Shown: positions 33,454-41,679 of the stretch, piece after piece
Layout of the letters: each line of letters begins with the position of its first letter
How positions within the stretch are numbered: the first letter of the stretch is position 1
DNA from: an uncultured Spirochaetales bacterium
Lineage (GTDB): Bacteria; Spirochaetota; Spirochaetia; Sphaerochaetales; Sphaerochaetaceae
Length of the DNA: 64,000 bases
Assembly: GCA_949285785.1 (NCBI GenBank)
Contig: CASEAG010000002.1
Span: 62,001 to 126,000, forward strand
Direction: 5' to 3'
Position numbers and translations under genes: made by a program
Notes under the pieces: model-generated
The model's input: the letters and a program-made list of their open reading frames with translations, nothing else
What the model was told of the DNA's origin: nothing
Databases searched by the model: none

Positions 33454-34206
33454 ATGACCGGAAAGCTGCTGATACCTTCCATAGTCGCCCTCTGCCTGCT
33501 GTCAGGCTGTTCGATGGACAGCTTCGGCTTTCTGCACGGTCTGACATCCTCGCTCAAGGAGAACGTGTTCACGGACGTCCTCGGTGCGGATGTCTCTCAG
33601 CTGCTTGCCGACATCGACGGCGCAATCGATTCCATAAGTCCATTGGAGTATGAAGACGGCTACCGGATCGGAGCACACCGCTTCGATCCCGGGACAGAGA
33701 GCCGTGTATCGCTGATGCCTCCTCTGGGCTACTCGCTGCTTGACAGCCTTGCGGGTGCAAGCGAGAACAGGGTCAAGGTCGAGAAGATCACATCCCATCT
33801 CTCTGCCAGGGCATCGGCCGAGGATGCCAGGCTTGTCGTCGATACATACGATGTCATCGGATCGGTCGTCGAAGAGCTTGGAGAGGAGCACAAGGCCCAT
33901 GATGTGCTCGAGCGCTTCGTGCGCGAGATCGAGGTGCAGGATGTGACAATGCGCGATGTGGTCGCACTCGGCACGCTGATGTACGTTTTGTCTGCTGCAC
34001 TGGACCACTTCCCATCCGGTGACACTGTCGACATGGAAATGGTCAGGGATGCCTTCTCCATGGGAATAGACGATATGTCCGCTGAATACATCGATTCGTT
34101 CGCGCTGGCTTTGGGCATGGGCAAGAGCGCATCCCGTGCCATAGGCTCACAGTGGCTGTTCTGGGCCCTGGACGGAGTGCTGCTTTCGATAAGAGGTGCG
34201 ATGTGA
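33454..34206 (+). CDS. Putative lipoprotein of unknown function
   Basis: 250 residues. The N-terminus ends in a lipobox (ALCLLSGC, Cys19), so the mature protein should be a lipoprotein. The rest is acidic and mostly helical, with segments such as DVLGADVSQLLADIDGAID. I recognise no family. The stop overlaps the GTG start of the next gene, so the two are made together, and a role in assembling or assisting that barrel protein is possible. ATG 33454 lies eight bases after TATCAT (33440-33445), itself 18 bases from TTGAGC; this is a leaderless arrangement. Confidence 0.7.
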   Translation: MTGKLLIPSIVALCLLSGCSMDSFGFLHGLTSSLKENVFTDVLGADVSQLLADIDGAIDSISPLEYEDGYRIGAHRFDPGTESRVSLMPPLGYSLLDSLAGASENRVKVEKITSHLSARASAEDARLVVDTYDVIGSVVEELGEEHKAHDVLERFVREIEVQDVTMRDVVALGTLMYVLSAALDHFPSGDTVDMEMVRDAFSMGIDDMSAEYIDSFALALGMGKSASRAIGSQWLFWALDGVLLSIRGAM

Positions 34207-35450
34207 GAAGACTTGCCGTACTGCTGGTTCTGCTGTCGCTCGTCGCCGCACTCCTTCCGGCATCTGGCGGAGATTCGCTGGGCGCCTTCACGCCACTGTA
34301 CAACAGGAGCCTGGGAATGGGTGGAACCGGTGTCGCCTCGGCTCGGTACGGCGAGACCCTGTACACGAATCCGGCTCTGGTGGGTGTGGACAACCAGTAT
34401 TTCTCGACTCCATCCGTCAGTTTCACGCTGTACAACGTCAACAAGCTTGTCCAGCCGGGTGGCGCCCTGGACATATTCTTCACCCAGGACGACGCCGACA
34501 GGGCGTTCGACCAGCTGATCAACTCGATCGGCTCCGGTCGGGGAGACGTGATGTCGGCCCAGATGTCCTTCGGCTTCATCTCCGGAATAACGGGGCTTGG
34601 CATCGATGCCGCACTCGATGTGCACAGCCAAGGGCAGGGGGGAGAGGCCAGCACGCTGGTGCTGGAAGGCGACTTCGCAATGACTCTTGCCATCTCGGTG
34701 CCCATCACAGTGGCTGAAGAGCACACGTTCAGCCTGGGAGCCGGGGCTCATCTCGTCTTCCGCGGCTTCTCCATACAGGACATGGACGAGCCCGTGCAGG
34801 TCGGCGGCTTCACCGCCGGCAGGATACTCGGCTTTTACGGTGACGAGGATATTCTGGCCTCGGTGCTCAACGAAGTGCCTGTCGCCTTCGGCTTCGCGAT
34901 TCCGCTCGATTTCGGTTTCACATACGACTGGAGGGAGATCTTCACCTTCGGTCTGGCCCTCAGGAACGTCAACGGCGAGTACCACATGCAGACATACAGC
35001 GGGACCAACCAGCTTTACTACATGCTCACCGGCGGATACATCGGATCGAGTCCGCCGGGAGAGGCGGAGACCGGTGTGAGCTACAGCTTCCACACCCCGA
35101 TGTCGCTTGATGTCGGCATCGCGCTCAGGACGCCCGACGGCGGATTCTGGGACTGGGTCGACATGACGTTCGCCTTCGATGTCGTGGACGTGTGGGATCT
35201 GCTCTTCGTCGAGAAGCCGACCCTGGAGGGCTTCATCTCCCGTATGAGGACCGGCGTCGAGCTGTCGCTGATGAGGACCTTCGACTTCCGCTTCGGCCTG
35301 AACGCCGGCTACATGTCCTTCGGCTTCACGTTCGACTTCCAGATCATGACGATCGACCTGACATACGCGACCCTGGAATACGGGGATGCGACAGGCGACA
35401 AGCCTCTCGACCTGTTCTCCATCGCCTTCAGAATCGGGCTCGAGAACTGA
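34203..35450 (+). CDS. FadL/UPF0164-like outer-membrane protein
   Basis: 415 residues from the GTG at 34203. A signal peptide ending LLPASGGDS comes first. Then the stretch NRSLGMGGTGVASARYGETLYTNPAL follows, the N-terminal hatch-like pattern of FadL/PorV-type barrels (MGGTGVA...NPA). In treponemes related proteins are called UPF0164 and are proposed long-chain fatty-acid transporters. The remainder shows repeated amphipathic strands. GTG overlaps the lipoprotein stop (GTGA) and is preceded by AGAGGTG, so translation is coupled. The fatty-acid role is inferred from the family pattern only. Confidence 0.7.
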   Translation: MRRLAVLLVLLSLVAALLPASGGDSLGAFTPLYNRSLGMGGTGVASARYGETLYTNPALVGVDNQYFSTPSVSFTLYNVNKLVQPGGALDIFFTQDDADRAFDQLINSIGSGRGDVMSAQMSFGFISGITGLGIDAALDVHSQGQGGEASTLVLEGDFAMTLAISVPITVAEEHTFSLGAGAHLVFRGFSIQDMDEPVQVGGFTAGRILGFYGDEDILASVLNEVPVAFGFAIPLDFGFTYDWREIFTFGLALRNVNGEYHMQTYSGTNQLYYMLTGGYIGSSPPGEAETGVSYSFHTPMSLDVGIALRTPDGGFWDWVDMTFAFDVVDVWDLLFVEKPTLEGFISRMRTGVELSLMRTFDFRFGLNAGYMSFGFTFDFQIMTIDLTYATLEYGDATGDKPLDLFSIAFRIGLEN

Positions 35451-35488
35451 GCGGACTGTGCTACAATGCCTAACAGGAGGCGGAGAGT

Positions 35489-36664
35489 ATGCAGATAGTC
35501 AGGATCAGGGGATGTTTCAAGGACTATTCCTGGGGCTCCAGGGATGTGCTTCCTTCCATGTTCCACTATGATGCCGGCGGCAGACCACAGGCGGAGGCCT
35601 GGTTCGGCGTGCATCCGGACGGACAGGCGAGGCTCGAGGACGGCACTCTCCTCAAGGACTATCTTGAAAGCGACCCGGAAGCGCTCTTCGGTGAAGGCTG
35701 CAGCGCATACCTGGAATGCTTTCCCCTGATGCTCAAGGTGCTTGCGGTGAACAACCCTCTCTCTCTTCATGTGCACCCGGATGCCGCGCAGGCCGCGCTT
35801 GGCTGGCGGAACGAGGAGATGGACAGGCGGGCGGGAAGGGATCCGTCGCTGCTGAACTATTCGGATGCCAACCGCAAGAGCGAGCTGTACTATGCCCTGA
35901 CGCCTTCGACGCTCATGTGCGGCTTCAGGGACTTCGATTCGATACATCACCACCTGAAACGCCTGCTTCCCTGCTCGTTCGACCGTCTCTTTTCCAGAAG
36001 CGGCACCATAAGAGGTTTCGTGAAGACGCTGTTCTCCCTTGAAGGGGATGATCTGAAGGCCGTCGTCGACGAGTTCCTGCAGTCGTTGCAGGATGCCGGC
36101 GAGGAGCTCAGGCGCGGTGGCGTCTACTACACCGAACGCGGCATCAGCGAGAAGATATTCTCCCTGTTCGGCTACGATGCGTCGCTCGTCATGCCGTACC
36201 TGATGAACGTCGTGCACATGAGGATAGGCGATGCCGTCTACATCCATAGCGGAATGCTGCACACCTATGTCCATGGCACCGGCATCGAGCTCGAGGACTC
36301 GTCCGACAACGAGGTGAGGCTGGGCATGAGCAACAAGCACAAGGACATCGCAACCGGACTGAACCTGATCGACTTCGAGGCCGGATTCACCGGCAAGCTG
36401 GACATCAGACAGGACAGGTTCCTCCGCCATAGGGCGGAAGGTGGAGGTCTTTCGCTTGCCATCCTGCCAAGCGGCTCATATGACATCAGGGAACGTGTAC
36501 CGTCCATCGCGTTGTGCACCGAGGGACAGGCGCGGGTGGGGACCAGCACTGACCATGTGATGCTGCGCGAGGGCGAGTGCTGCTTCATCCCGTCCTGTGA
36601 CGAGGAGTACCATATCCGCGTGGCGGGAAAGGTCTTCCAGGCCGTGTTCCCGGAGAAGGGCTGA
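35489..36664 (+). CDS. manA: Mannose-6-phosphate isomerase, class I
   Basis: 391 residues, cupin-type zinc enzyme interconverting mannose-6-P and fructose-6-P. The zinc ligands are visible in LSLHVHPDAAQA and in IHSGMLHTYVHGTGIELEDSSDNEVRLGMSNKHKD, the class I signature. A GGAGGCGGAGAG site precedes the ATG, and an extended -10 (TGCTACAAT, 35459-35467) lies just upstream. Its stop overlaps the exonuclease start as TGATG. It fits a cell that uses mannose or makes mannosylated glycolipids. Confidence 0.95.
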   Translation: MQIVRIRGCFKDYSWGSRDVLPSMFHYDAGGRPQAEAWFGVHPDGQARLEDGTLLKDYLESDPEALFGEGCSAYLECFPLMLKVLAVNNPLSLHVHPDAAQAALGWRNEEMDRRAGRDPSLLNYSDANRKSELYYALTPSTLMCGFRDFDSIHHHLKRLLPCSFDRLFSRSGTIRGFVKTLFSLEGDDLKAVVDEFLQSLQDAGEELRRGGVYYTERGISEKIFSLFGYDASLVMPYLMNVVHMRIGDAVYIHSGMLHTYVHGTGIELEDSSDNEVRLGMSNKHKDIATGLNLIDFEAGFTGKLDIRQDRFLRHRAEGGGLSLAILPSGSYDIRERVPSIALCTEGQARVGTSTDHVMLREGECCFIPSCDEEYHIRVAGKVFQAVFPEKG

Positions 36665-37242
36665 TGCAGTTCGTCTCCATCGACTTCGAGACCGCGAACC
36701 AGGATCCCTCGAGCGCCTGTGCCATAGGCATGTCGCGTTTCGACGAGGACGGAAGGCAGATCGACTCGTACTATAGCCTGATCAGACCGCCTGTGATGTA
36801 CTTCGATCCGGTGTGCATCGCCGTGCACGGCCTTCATCCGGCCGACTGCCGCTGGCAGCCCACCTTCGACGAGCTGTTCGAAGGCATCCGCTCTTTCATC
36901 GGGGAGGATGTGCTGGTAGCCCACAACGCACCGTTCGACATGGGGGTGCTGAAGGCCGCTGCCGCGCGCTACTCGATACGGCTGCCGAACTGGCAGTACT
37001 ACTGCACGCTTGCAATCTCCAGGAGGCTGTTGCCTCAGTACCGCTCGCATCGTCTGGGTCATCTCGTGAGCGAATACCTGTGCGATGAGTATGATGCCCA
37101 TGTGGCATCCAGCGACGCATACGAATGCGCCAGACTGTTCTCAAGGATGCTTTCCGACATGCTCTACGACAAGCAGAGTCTCGACCGTTTCCTGTCGCTC
37201 AAGGGCATCAGGTACCCGAGGAATCTGTTTCCATCAGTCTGA
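36664..37242 (+). CDS. DEDDh 3'-5' exonuclease (DNA polymerase III epsilon-like)
   Basis: 192 residues. Exo I is SIDFETANQ (Asp/Glu), Exo II is LVAHNAPFDMGVL, and Exo III is a HVASSDAYECARLF type (His, then Asp five residues on). This is the compact single-domain form, without BRCT or polymerase-binding parts; it may act on DNA or small RNAs. Translation follows manA by stop/start overlap. The last 35 bases overlap the end of the convergent PAP2 gene. Confidence 0.88.
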   Translation: MQFVSIDFETANQDPSSACAIGMSRFDEDGRQIDSYYSLIRPPVMYFDPVCIAVHGLHPADCRWQPTFDELFEGIRSFIGEDVLVAHNAPFDMGVLKAAAARYSIRLPNWQYYCTLAISRRLLPQYRSHRLGHLVSEYLCDEYDAHVASSDAYECARLFSRMLSDMLYDKQSLDRFLSLKGIRYPRNLFPSV

Positions 37243-38116
37243 TCCGTGTCGCCAGCAGCGGAAGGAGTCCTGTTGCCCAGATGCCGATGAGCAGATAGCG
37301 GACGAAGGCTCCGATGAAATAGGCAGGCTCCGGGATGATGGCCTTGGCCGCCATTATGGCAAGAGTTCCGGCCATGCCGATCGCTATACAGGCCATCGCC
37401 TTGAGCGGTTGGCGCTGAACCTTGAACGAGATGTGACGGATATCGAGGAGGCAGCCCGCGTATGCCCCTCCTGCAAGGGAGAGCACCTTCATCAGGTCGC
37501 TGAATGCAGTCCTGTCGGCGGTGTCCAGGCTGAGCAGGACGGCCAGGACTAGGGCGACGGCGGTCGCGCCTGCCGCGACGAGCCTGGAGAATGCGATCCT
37601 CCTGTCCCTGTCCTCGTATACCCTGTCGACGATGCGTGAGAGCGCAAGCGAGAAGACCAGGCCTATGAACAGCCCCACGATGACGTCCAGCGGCCAGTGC
37701 ACGCGAAGCATGTTGCGGCTTAGACCTATGAGAATGGAAAGGACGATCGCGACGACAATTGCCCAGCGTCTTCCACTCTCGCGTGCCAGGGCGGGGTAGA
37801 AGGCCGCAGCACCTGTGGTGTGCCCGGATGGGAACGAGTAGCCGGTCGCCGTCTCGACGCGGTCTGCCAGCAGGTCGGGATGCAGCGTGAAGGGCCGGGG
37901 GAAGCGCACGATTGCCTTTATCGTGTTGGTCATGACCTGTGCGCCTATCAGGGAGGAGAGGACGCAGAAGCCGGCCCTCTTGTCCCAGACGTAGTAGACG
38001 ATGAGCATAATGAATATCATCACGCCTTCCTCGCCCAGCATGGACAGGGTGTTCGCCAGCGTGTTGACCAGTGGTGTCTCCAGGTTCCTGAAGAAGCTCA
38101 GAATGGCATACTGCAT
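37208..38116 (-). CDS. PAP2-family membrane phosphatase
   Basis: 302 residues. The three phosphatase motifs are KAIVRFPRP, YSFPSGHTT and SRNMLRVHWPLDV, placed among about six to eight membrane helices, so the active site faces the periplasm. A C-terminal membrane part of ~120 residues extends beyond the ordinary PAP2 core. Substrates of relatives are undecaprenyl-PP or phosphatidic acid. ATG 38116 has no ribosome site; an extended -10 (TGCTATATT) lies six bases upstream, so a leaderless mRNA is likely. Confidence 0.9.
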   Translation of the reverse strand: MQYAILSFFRNLETPLVNTLANTLSMLGEEGVMIFIMLIVYYVWDKRAGFCVLSSLIGAQVMTNTIKAIVRFPRPFTLHPDLLADRVETATGYSFPSGHTTGAAAFYPALARESGRRWAIVVAIVLSILIGLSRNMLRVHWPLDVIVGLFIGLVFSLALSRIVDRVYEDRDRRIAFSRLVAAGATAVALVLAVLLSLDTADRTAFSDLMKVLSLAGGAYAGCLLDIRHISFKVQRQPLKAMACIAIGMAGTLAIMAAKAIIPEPAYFIGAFVRYLLIGIWATGLLPLLATRIRLMETDSSGT

Positions 38117-38122
38117 ATGAAG

Positions 38123-38131
38123 AATATAGCA
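38123..38131 (-). promoter_or_regulatory. Extended -10 of the PAP2 gene, leaderless arrangement
   Basis: Minus strand TGCTATATT (38123-38131); the -10 hexamer ends six bases before the ATG. No convincing -35 is present, as is usual with a TGn extended -10. Confidence 0.45.
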
Positions 38132-38170
38132 TGAAAGTGCATAGTGATGGGAAATCCGGGTGAAGAGGTG

Positions 38171-38195
38171 GTCATGTGGGCTGTAACCACATGAC
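38171..38195. promoter_or_regulatory. Perfect inverted repeat between PAP2 and lnt
   Basis: GTCATGTGG (38171-38179) and CCACATGAC (38187-38195) are perfect 9-base arms around a 7-base centre. It lies in the shared upstream region of two divergent envelope genes, so it may be an operator; an RNA hairpin is the other option. No matching regulator was found. Confidence 0.4.
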
Positions 38196-38233
38196 GTCGA
38201 TGCATGTTTGGCAATATATTTGTTTCATAGGAG

Positions 38234-39841
38234 ATGCGGCAGATGGGCGGAGTAAGGATGTTCTTGAAGGGGCTGGGGGTGTTCATCCTGGAGGCTCTTG
38301 CGATGGTGCTCGCCGCATTCATCGCCTCACTTGCCTTCCCGTCTCCGTTCGATGACGAGGGCTGGGGTTGGATTGCATTCGTCTCCCTGATACCCGTCTT
38401 CTACGTCATCGACCGCACGAGGTGGAGCCATGCGCCCTTCCTAGGCCTCGTGTACGGCTTCATGTTCTACATCTTCTACAACTACTGGCTGAGCACCTTC
38501 CATCCACTTGCCATACTCATCGCCCCGATACTGGAAAGCGTGCAGTATATGGTGCTGTTCCCGGTCCTCAAGAGCGCTACGAGCCTGTTTGGAAAGCGCT
38601 CATATGTGGTGCAGACCTTCTTCTACGTGGCCTACCTCTACCTCACGCAGCAGGGCTTCCTGGGCTATCCATACGGCAATCTCTCCTCGGCCGTCACGAG
38701 CTTCAGGACGCTGATACAGATAGCCGACATCACGGGGATCTGGGGCATATGCCTCGTGATGACGCTTGCTCAGACGCTTGCGGCGAAGATGCTGGCCGAG
38801 CGCAGACTGTCTGCATACTATGTCGACGTGATGCTGGTCGTCTCCCTCTATCTTGCGATGCTGATCTACGGCATGTTCGCCATCTGGCGCTACGAAAGCC
38901 AGGAGCCGGACAGGATCGTGCGCATCGCGTCCGTACAGCACAGCGCGGATTCCTGGGAGGGCGGGGATGCGACCTACAGGCGCAACTTCGAGACCCTCAC
39001 GGCGCTTACCGAAGCGGCCCTTGAGGAGGAGCCCGACCTCGTCGCCTGGTCCGAGACCGCATTCGTCCCATCGGTCACCTGGAACATGCAGTATCCCATA
39101 ACCCCGGCGCGTTACAGACTCACAAAGGAGTTCGTGGACTTCGGCCTGTCAATGCCGGTTCCTCTGGTGACGGGCAACCCCGAGTCCGTGATCGCGGACG
39201 AGAGCCTTCCTCCGGTGTTGTCGGACGGCACGATGAACTGGAAGAAGTACAACACGGTAATACTGTTCGCCGATGGTCAGGTCCAGCAGACCTATCGCAA
39301 GCAGCATCTGGTCCCATTCACCGAGCACTTTCCATACGGGAAGGAGCTGCCCTGGCTGTACGAGCTGCTGCTCGCCAACGACTACAACTGGTGGGAGAAG
39401 GGGTACGAGGAGACCGTGTTCCACTACGACGGCTACTCGTTTTCGACTCCGATCTGCTTCGAGGACACCTTCGGCTACATCTCCGCAGGTTTCGTGTCGA
39501 ACGGCGCCGACTTCCTGCTGAACATGACCAACGACGTATGGTCTGGAGCCGTCCCCGCCGAGGTCCAGCACATGCAGCTTGCCGTCTTCCGCGCGATAGA
39601 GAACAGGAGGCCTCTGGTTAGGAGCACCAACAGCGGTATCAGCTGCATGATCACGACCACGGGAGAGGTCGTCGACCCGATGGAGCCATTCACCCAGTCC
39701 TGGCACATCTACGAGGTCCCCATAGTCGAGGATGCGGGCCTGACGTTCTACACGATGTTCCCGGACCTGTTCGCGAAGCTGTTCACCATCATCGCATTCT
39801 CCTGTCTCGCATTCGGCATGGGGCGCAGGCTGTACTCCTGA
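38234..39841 (+). CDS. lnt: Apolipoprotein N-acyltransferase
   Basis: 535 residues. An N-terminal membrane region of about six to seven helices is followed by a nitrilase-type domain in the periplasm. The catalytic triad is visible as Glu274 (VAWSETAF), Lys356 (YRKQHLVPF) and Cys408 (PICFEDTFGY). It adds the third acyl chain to lipoproteins, consistent with a two-membrane cell rich in lipoproteins. ATG 38234 is used; ATG 38243 and 38258 are in frame and 38258 has a nearer GGAG. TATATT (38215-38220) is the likely -10. Confidence 0.93.
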   Translation: MRQMGGVRMFLKGLGVFILEALAMVLAAFIASLAFPSPFDDEGWGWIAFVSLIPVFYVIDRTRWSHAPFLGLVYGFMFYIFYNYWLSTFHPLAILIAPILESVQYMVLFPVLKSATSLFGKRSYVVQTFFYVAYLYLTQQGFLGYPYGNLSSAVTSFRTLIQIADITGIWGICLVMTLAQTLAAKMLAERRLSAYYVDVMLVVSLYLAMLIYGMFAIWRYESQEPDRIVRIASVQHSADSWEGGDATYRRNFETLTALTEAALEEEPDLVAWSETAFVPSVTWNMQYPITPARYRLTKEFVDFGLSMPVPLVTGNPESVIADESLPPVLSDGTMNWKKYNTVILFADGQVQQTYRKQHLVPFTEHFPYGKELPWLYELLLANDYNWWEKGYEETVFHYDGYSFSTPICFEDTFGYISAGFVSNGADFLLNMTNDVWSGAVPAEVQHMQLAVFRAIENRRPLVRSTNSGISCMITTTGEVVDPMEPFTQSWHIYEVPIVEDAGLTFYTMFPDLFAKLFTIIAFSCLAFGMGRRLYS

Positions 39842-39848
39842 TTTACCG

Positions 39849-39877
39849 TTGACCTGCTTCGTGCTCGGGTGGACAAT
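39849..39877 (+). promoter_or_regulatory. Promoter of the hexosaminidase gene, leaderless arrangement
   Basis: TTGACC (39849-39854) and GACAAT (39872-39877) are 17 bases apart. ATG 39884 begins six bases later, at the expected mRNA start. Confidence 0.55.
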
Positions 39878-39883
39878 TCATCC

Positions 39884-41299
39884 ATGAGCGATTCGACCGA
39901 CCTCCTGATCCCCCGTCCAGCGAGATGCATTTCCATGGGACGGATGTTCGAGTGCGACGGCTTCACCTTCATCAATCCGGATCCGCGATGCAGGCTTTAC
40001 GAGAGGCTGCTTGCCGGAGACGGATGCGTCCCCCTGGCATTCGCGGACGACCCATTGCTTCCGGCGGAAGGCTACCGGCTTGACGTGAATCCCTCCTGCA
40101 CCAAGCTCTACAGCCATGACGATGGCGGACTGTTCAATGGTCTTGCCACGCTTCGGCAGATGACGGTTCTCGGGCAGGGAACGATTGATGAATGCATAAT
40201 CGAGGACCGGCCGCGCTACGGACACAGGGGCATGATGCTGGACTGTGCACGCCACTTCTTCCCCGTAAGCTATATCCTCCGTCTGCTGGAGGCGCTGGCG
40301 CTGTACCACATCAACGTCTTCCATTGGCACCTGACGGACGACCAGGGCTGGAGACTGTGGATCCCATCACATCCGGAACTGGTGTCGGTGAATCCGCAGC
40401 AGTACTACACGGCGGTGGATGTGGAGGCGGTGGTGGAGAAGGCCGGCCTTCTCGGCATCGAAGTCGTTCCCGAGATCGAGTGCCCGGGCCATGTAGGGGC
40501 GCTGCTTGCAAGCCATCCGGAGCTCGGCTGCACTAGCGGACCGTATGTGCTTGAGGACCGCCATGGCATATTCGATGACGTGCTGTGCATGGGCCAGGAG
40601 CGCATCTACGATATCCTGGAGGACGTGTTTCGGGATGTGGCATCCATGTTCCCTTCCCGCAGAATCGGTATCGGTGGTGACGAGTGTCCTGTCACGAGAT
40701 GGAAGTCGTGTCACAGATGCCGGGCAAGGATGGAGGAGGAAGGGCTGGAAGATGAGCATGACCTCCAGTGGCTCTTCACGAAGCGCATCTGTGCCATTGT
40801 CGAGAAGCTCGGCAGAACACCTGTCGCCTGGGATGATGTCGCCAAGCCTCTTTCACGGGGCCGCGATGTGGATTCATCCATCCAGGTGCTCCTGTGGCGG
40901 GACAGGGATGCCGCGGCGACGATACTGGCCAACGGGAATCCAGTCATGGTCTGCCGTTACGATGACGGGGCGTATCTGGACTACAAACAGGTCGATGATG
41001 AGGAGGAGATGGGCAATCTTGGTGTCAACACGCTTGAGATGAGCTACTCCATGAGGCTGGACTACAGCCCTCTGGCTGGTCATGGGAATGTGATCGGCGG
41101 GCAGGGCAATCTGTGGTCGGAGAAGATTCTCTTTCCGATGCAGGCAAACTACATGCTCTTTCCCAGACTGCCGGCCCTGGCAGAGGACTTCTGGTGCTTC
41201 GACGATGCCAAGGACTTCGACTCGTTCAAACATAGGCTGTCCGGGATGAAGAGGATACTGGGAACCCTGGGGCTTGATGTGGACTTCAGACTTGAATGA
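39884..41299 (+). CDS. Glycoside hydrolase family 20 beta-N-acetylhexosaminidase
   Basis: 471 residues. The family 20 order is intact: an N-terminal alpha/beta domain, then RGMMLDCARHFFP, HWHLTDDQGWRLWI, PEIECPGH and the catalytic pair in IGIGGDECP (Asp266, Glu267). It releases terminal GlcNAc or GalNAc. There is no signal peptide, so it acts in the cytoplasm on imported amino-sugar oligomers. A GTG at 39869 is in frame, but ATG 39884 coincides with the predicted mRNA start. A CxxC pair (SCHRCRARM) just after the catalytic loop is unusual and could bind a metal. The PTS at 47.6 kb may take up its product. Confidence 0.92.
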   Translation: MSDSTDLLIPRPARCISMGRMFECDGFTFINPDPRCRLYERLLAGDGCVPLAFADDPLLPAEGYRLDVNPSCTKLYSHDDGGLFNGLATLRQMTVLGQGTIDECIIEDRPRYGHRGMMLDCARHFFPVSYILRLLEALALYHINVFHWHLTDDQGWRLWIPSHPELVSVNPQQYYTAVDVEAVVEKAGLLGIEVVPEIECPGHVGALLASHPELGCTSGPYVLEDRHGIFDDVLCMGQERIYDILEDVFRDVASMFPSRRIGIGGDECPVTRWKSCHRCRARMEEEGLEDEHDLQWLFTKRICAIVEKLGRTPVAWDDVAKPLSRGRDVDSSIQVLLWRDRDAAATILANGNPVMVCRYDDGAYLDYKQVDDEEEMGNLGVNTLEMSYSMRLDYSPLAGHGNVIGGQGNLWSEKILFPMQANYMLFPRLPALAEDFWCFDDAKDFDSFKHRLSGMKRILGTLGLDVDFRLE

Positions 41300-41464
41300 A
41301 GGATGTCTCTCTGTCTGATCGGGTATCGGTTCCTCGTCACAGTGGTACTGTCTTCAGCTGTAGCACAGTAGCCGGCATTCTGATGTAGCGGTTCTCTGCG
41401 GGATGTGTTGCTGAAGTCTGCACAAGATTTGCACAAAATCCGAAAAACCGGCTTAAGAAGGCAA
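41300..41464. other. Intergenic DNA without recognised features
   Basis: Between the hexosaminidase and the tRNA-Asp terminator I see no gene, hairpin with T run, or repeat. Confidence 0.5.
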
Positions 41465-41492
41465 TAAAAAAGTCCTTACAGCGTAAGGACTT
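41465..41492 (-). terminator. Terminator behind tRNA-Asp
   Basis: AAGTCCTTAC (41470-41479) and GTAAGGACTT (41483-41492) form a perfect 10-bp stem with a 3-base loop, followed on the minus strand by a run of six T. Confidence 0.9.
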
Positions 41493-41500
41493 AGATTCTT

Positions 41501-41574
41501 CGTGAGAGACGGGGCTCGAACCCGCGATCTCCGGCGTGACAGGCCAGCGCGATAACCAGCTTCGCTACTCCCAC
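41501..41574 (-). tRNA. tRNA-Asp (anticodon GTC)
   Basis: Minus-strand cloverleaf: acceptor GTGGGAG/CTCTCAC (one G-U pair), D stem GCGA/TCGC, anticodon stem CTGGC/GCCGG with loop CTGTCAC (anticodon GTC), and T arm GCGGG-TTCGAGC-CCCGT. CCA is not encoded. TTGACA (41609-41614) upstream is the likely -35. Confidence 0.93.
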
Positions 41575-41625
41575 ATGCGAGGTTAAAGTTATCAGGTATG
41601 CCCCTTTGTGTCAACACTGGAATGA

Positions 41626-41653
41626 CAAAAAAACATGAAAAAGAGCATGTTTT
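41626..41653 (-). terminator. Terminator of the marR-ABC exporter operon
   Basis: AAAACATG (41630-41637) and CATGTTTT (41646-41653) pair, and the minus strand continues into a long T run. The tRNA-Asp promoter lies just beyond. Confidence 0.75.
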
Positions 41654-41679
41654 CTAGTAACTCCTCGCCTCATAATGAC

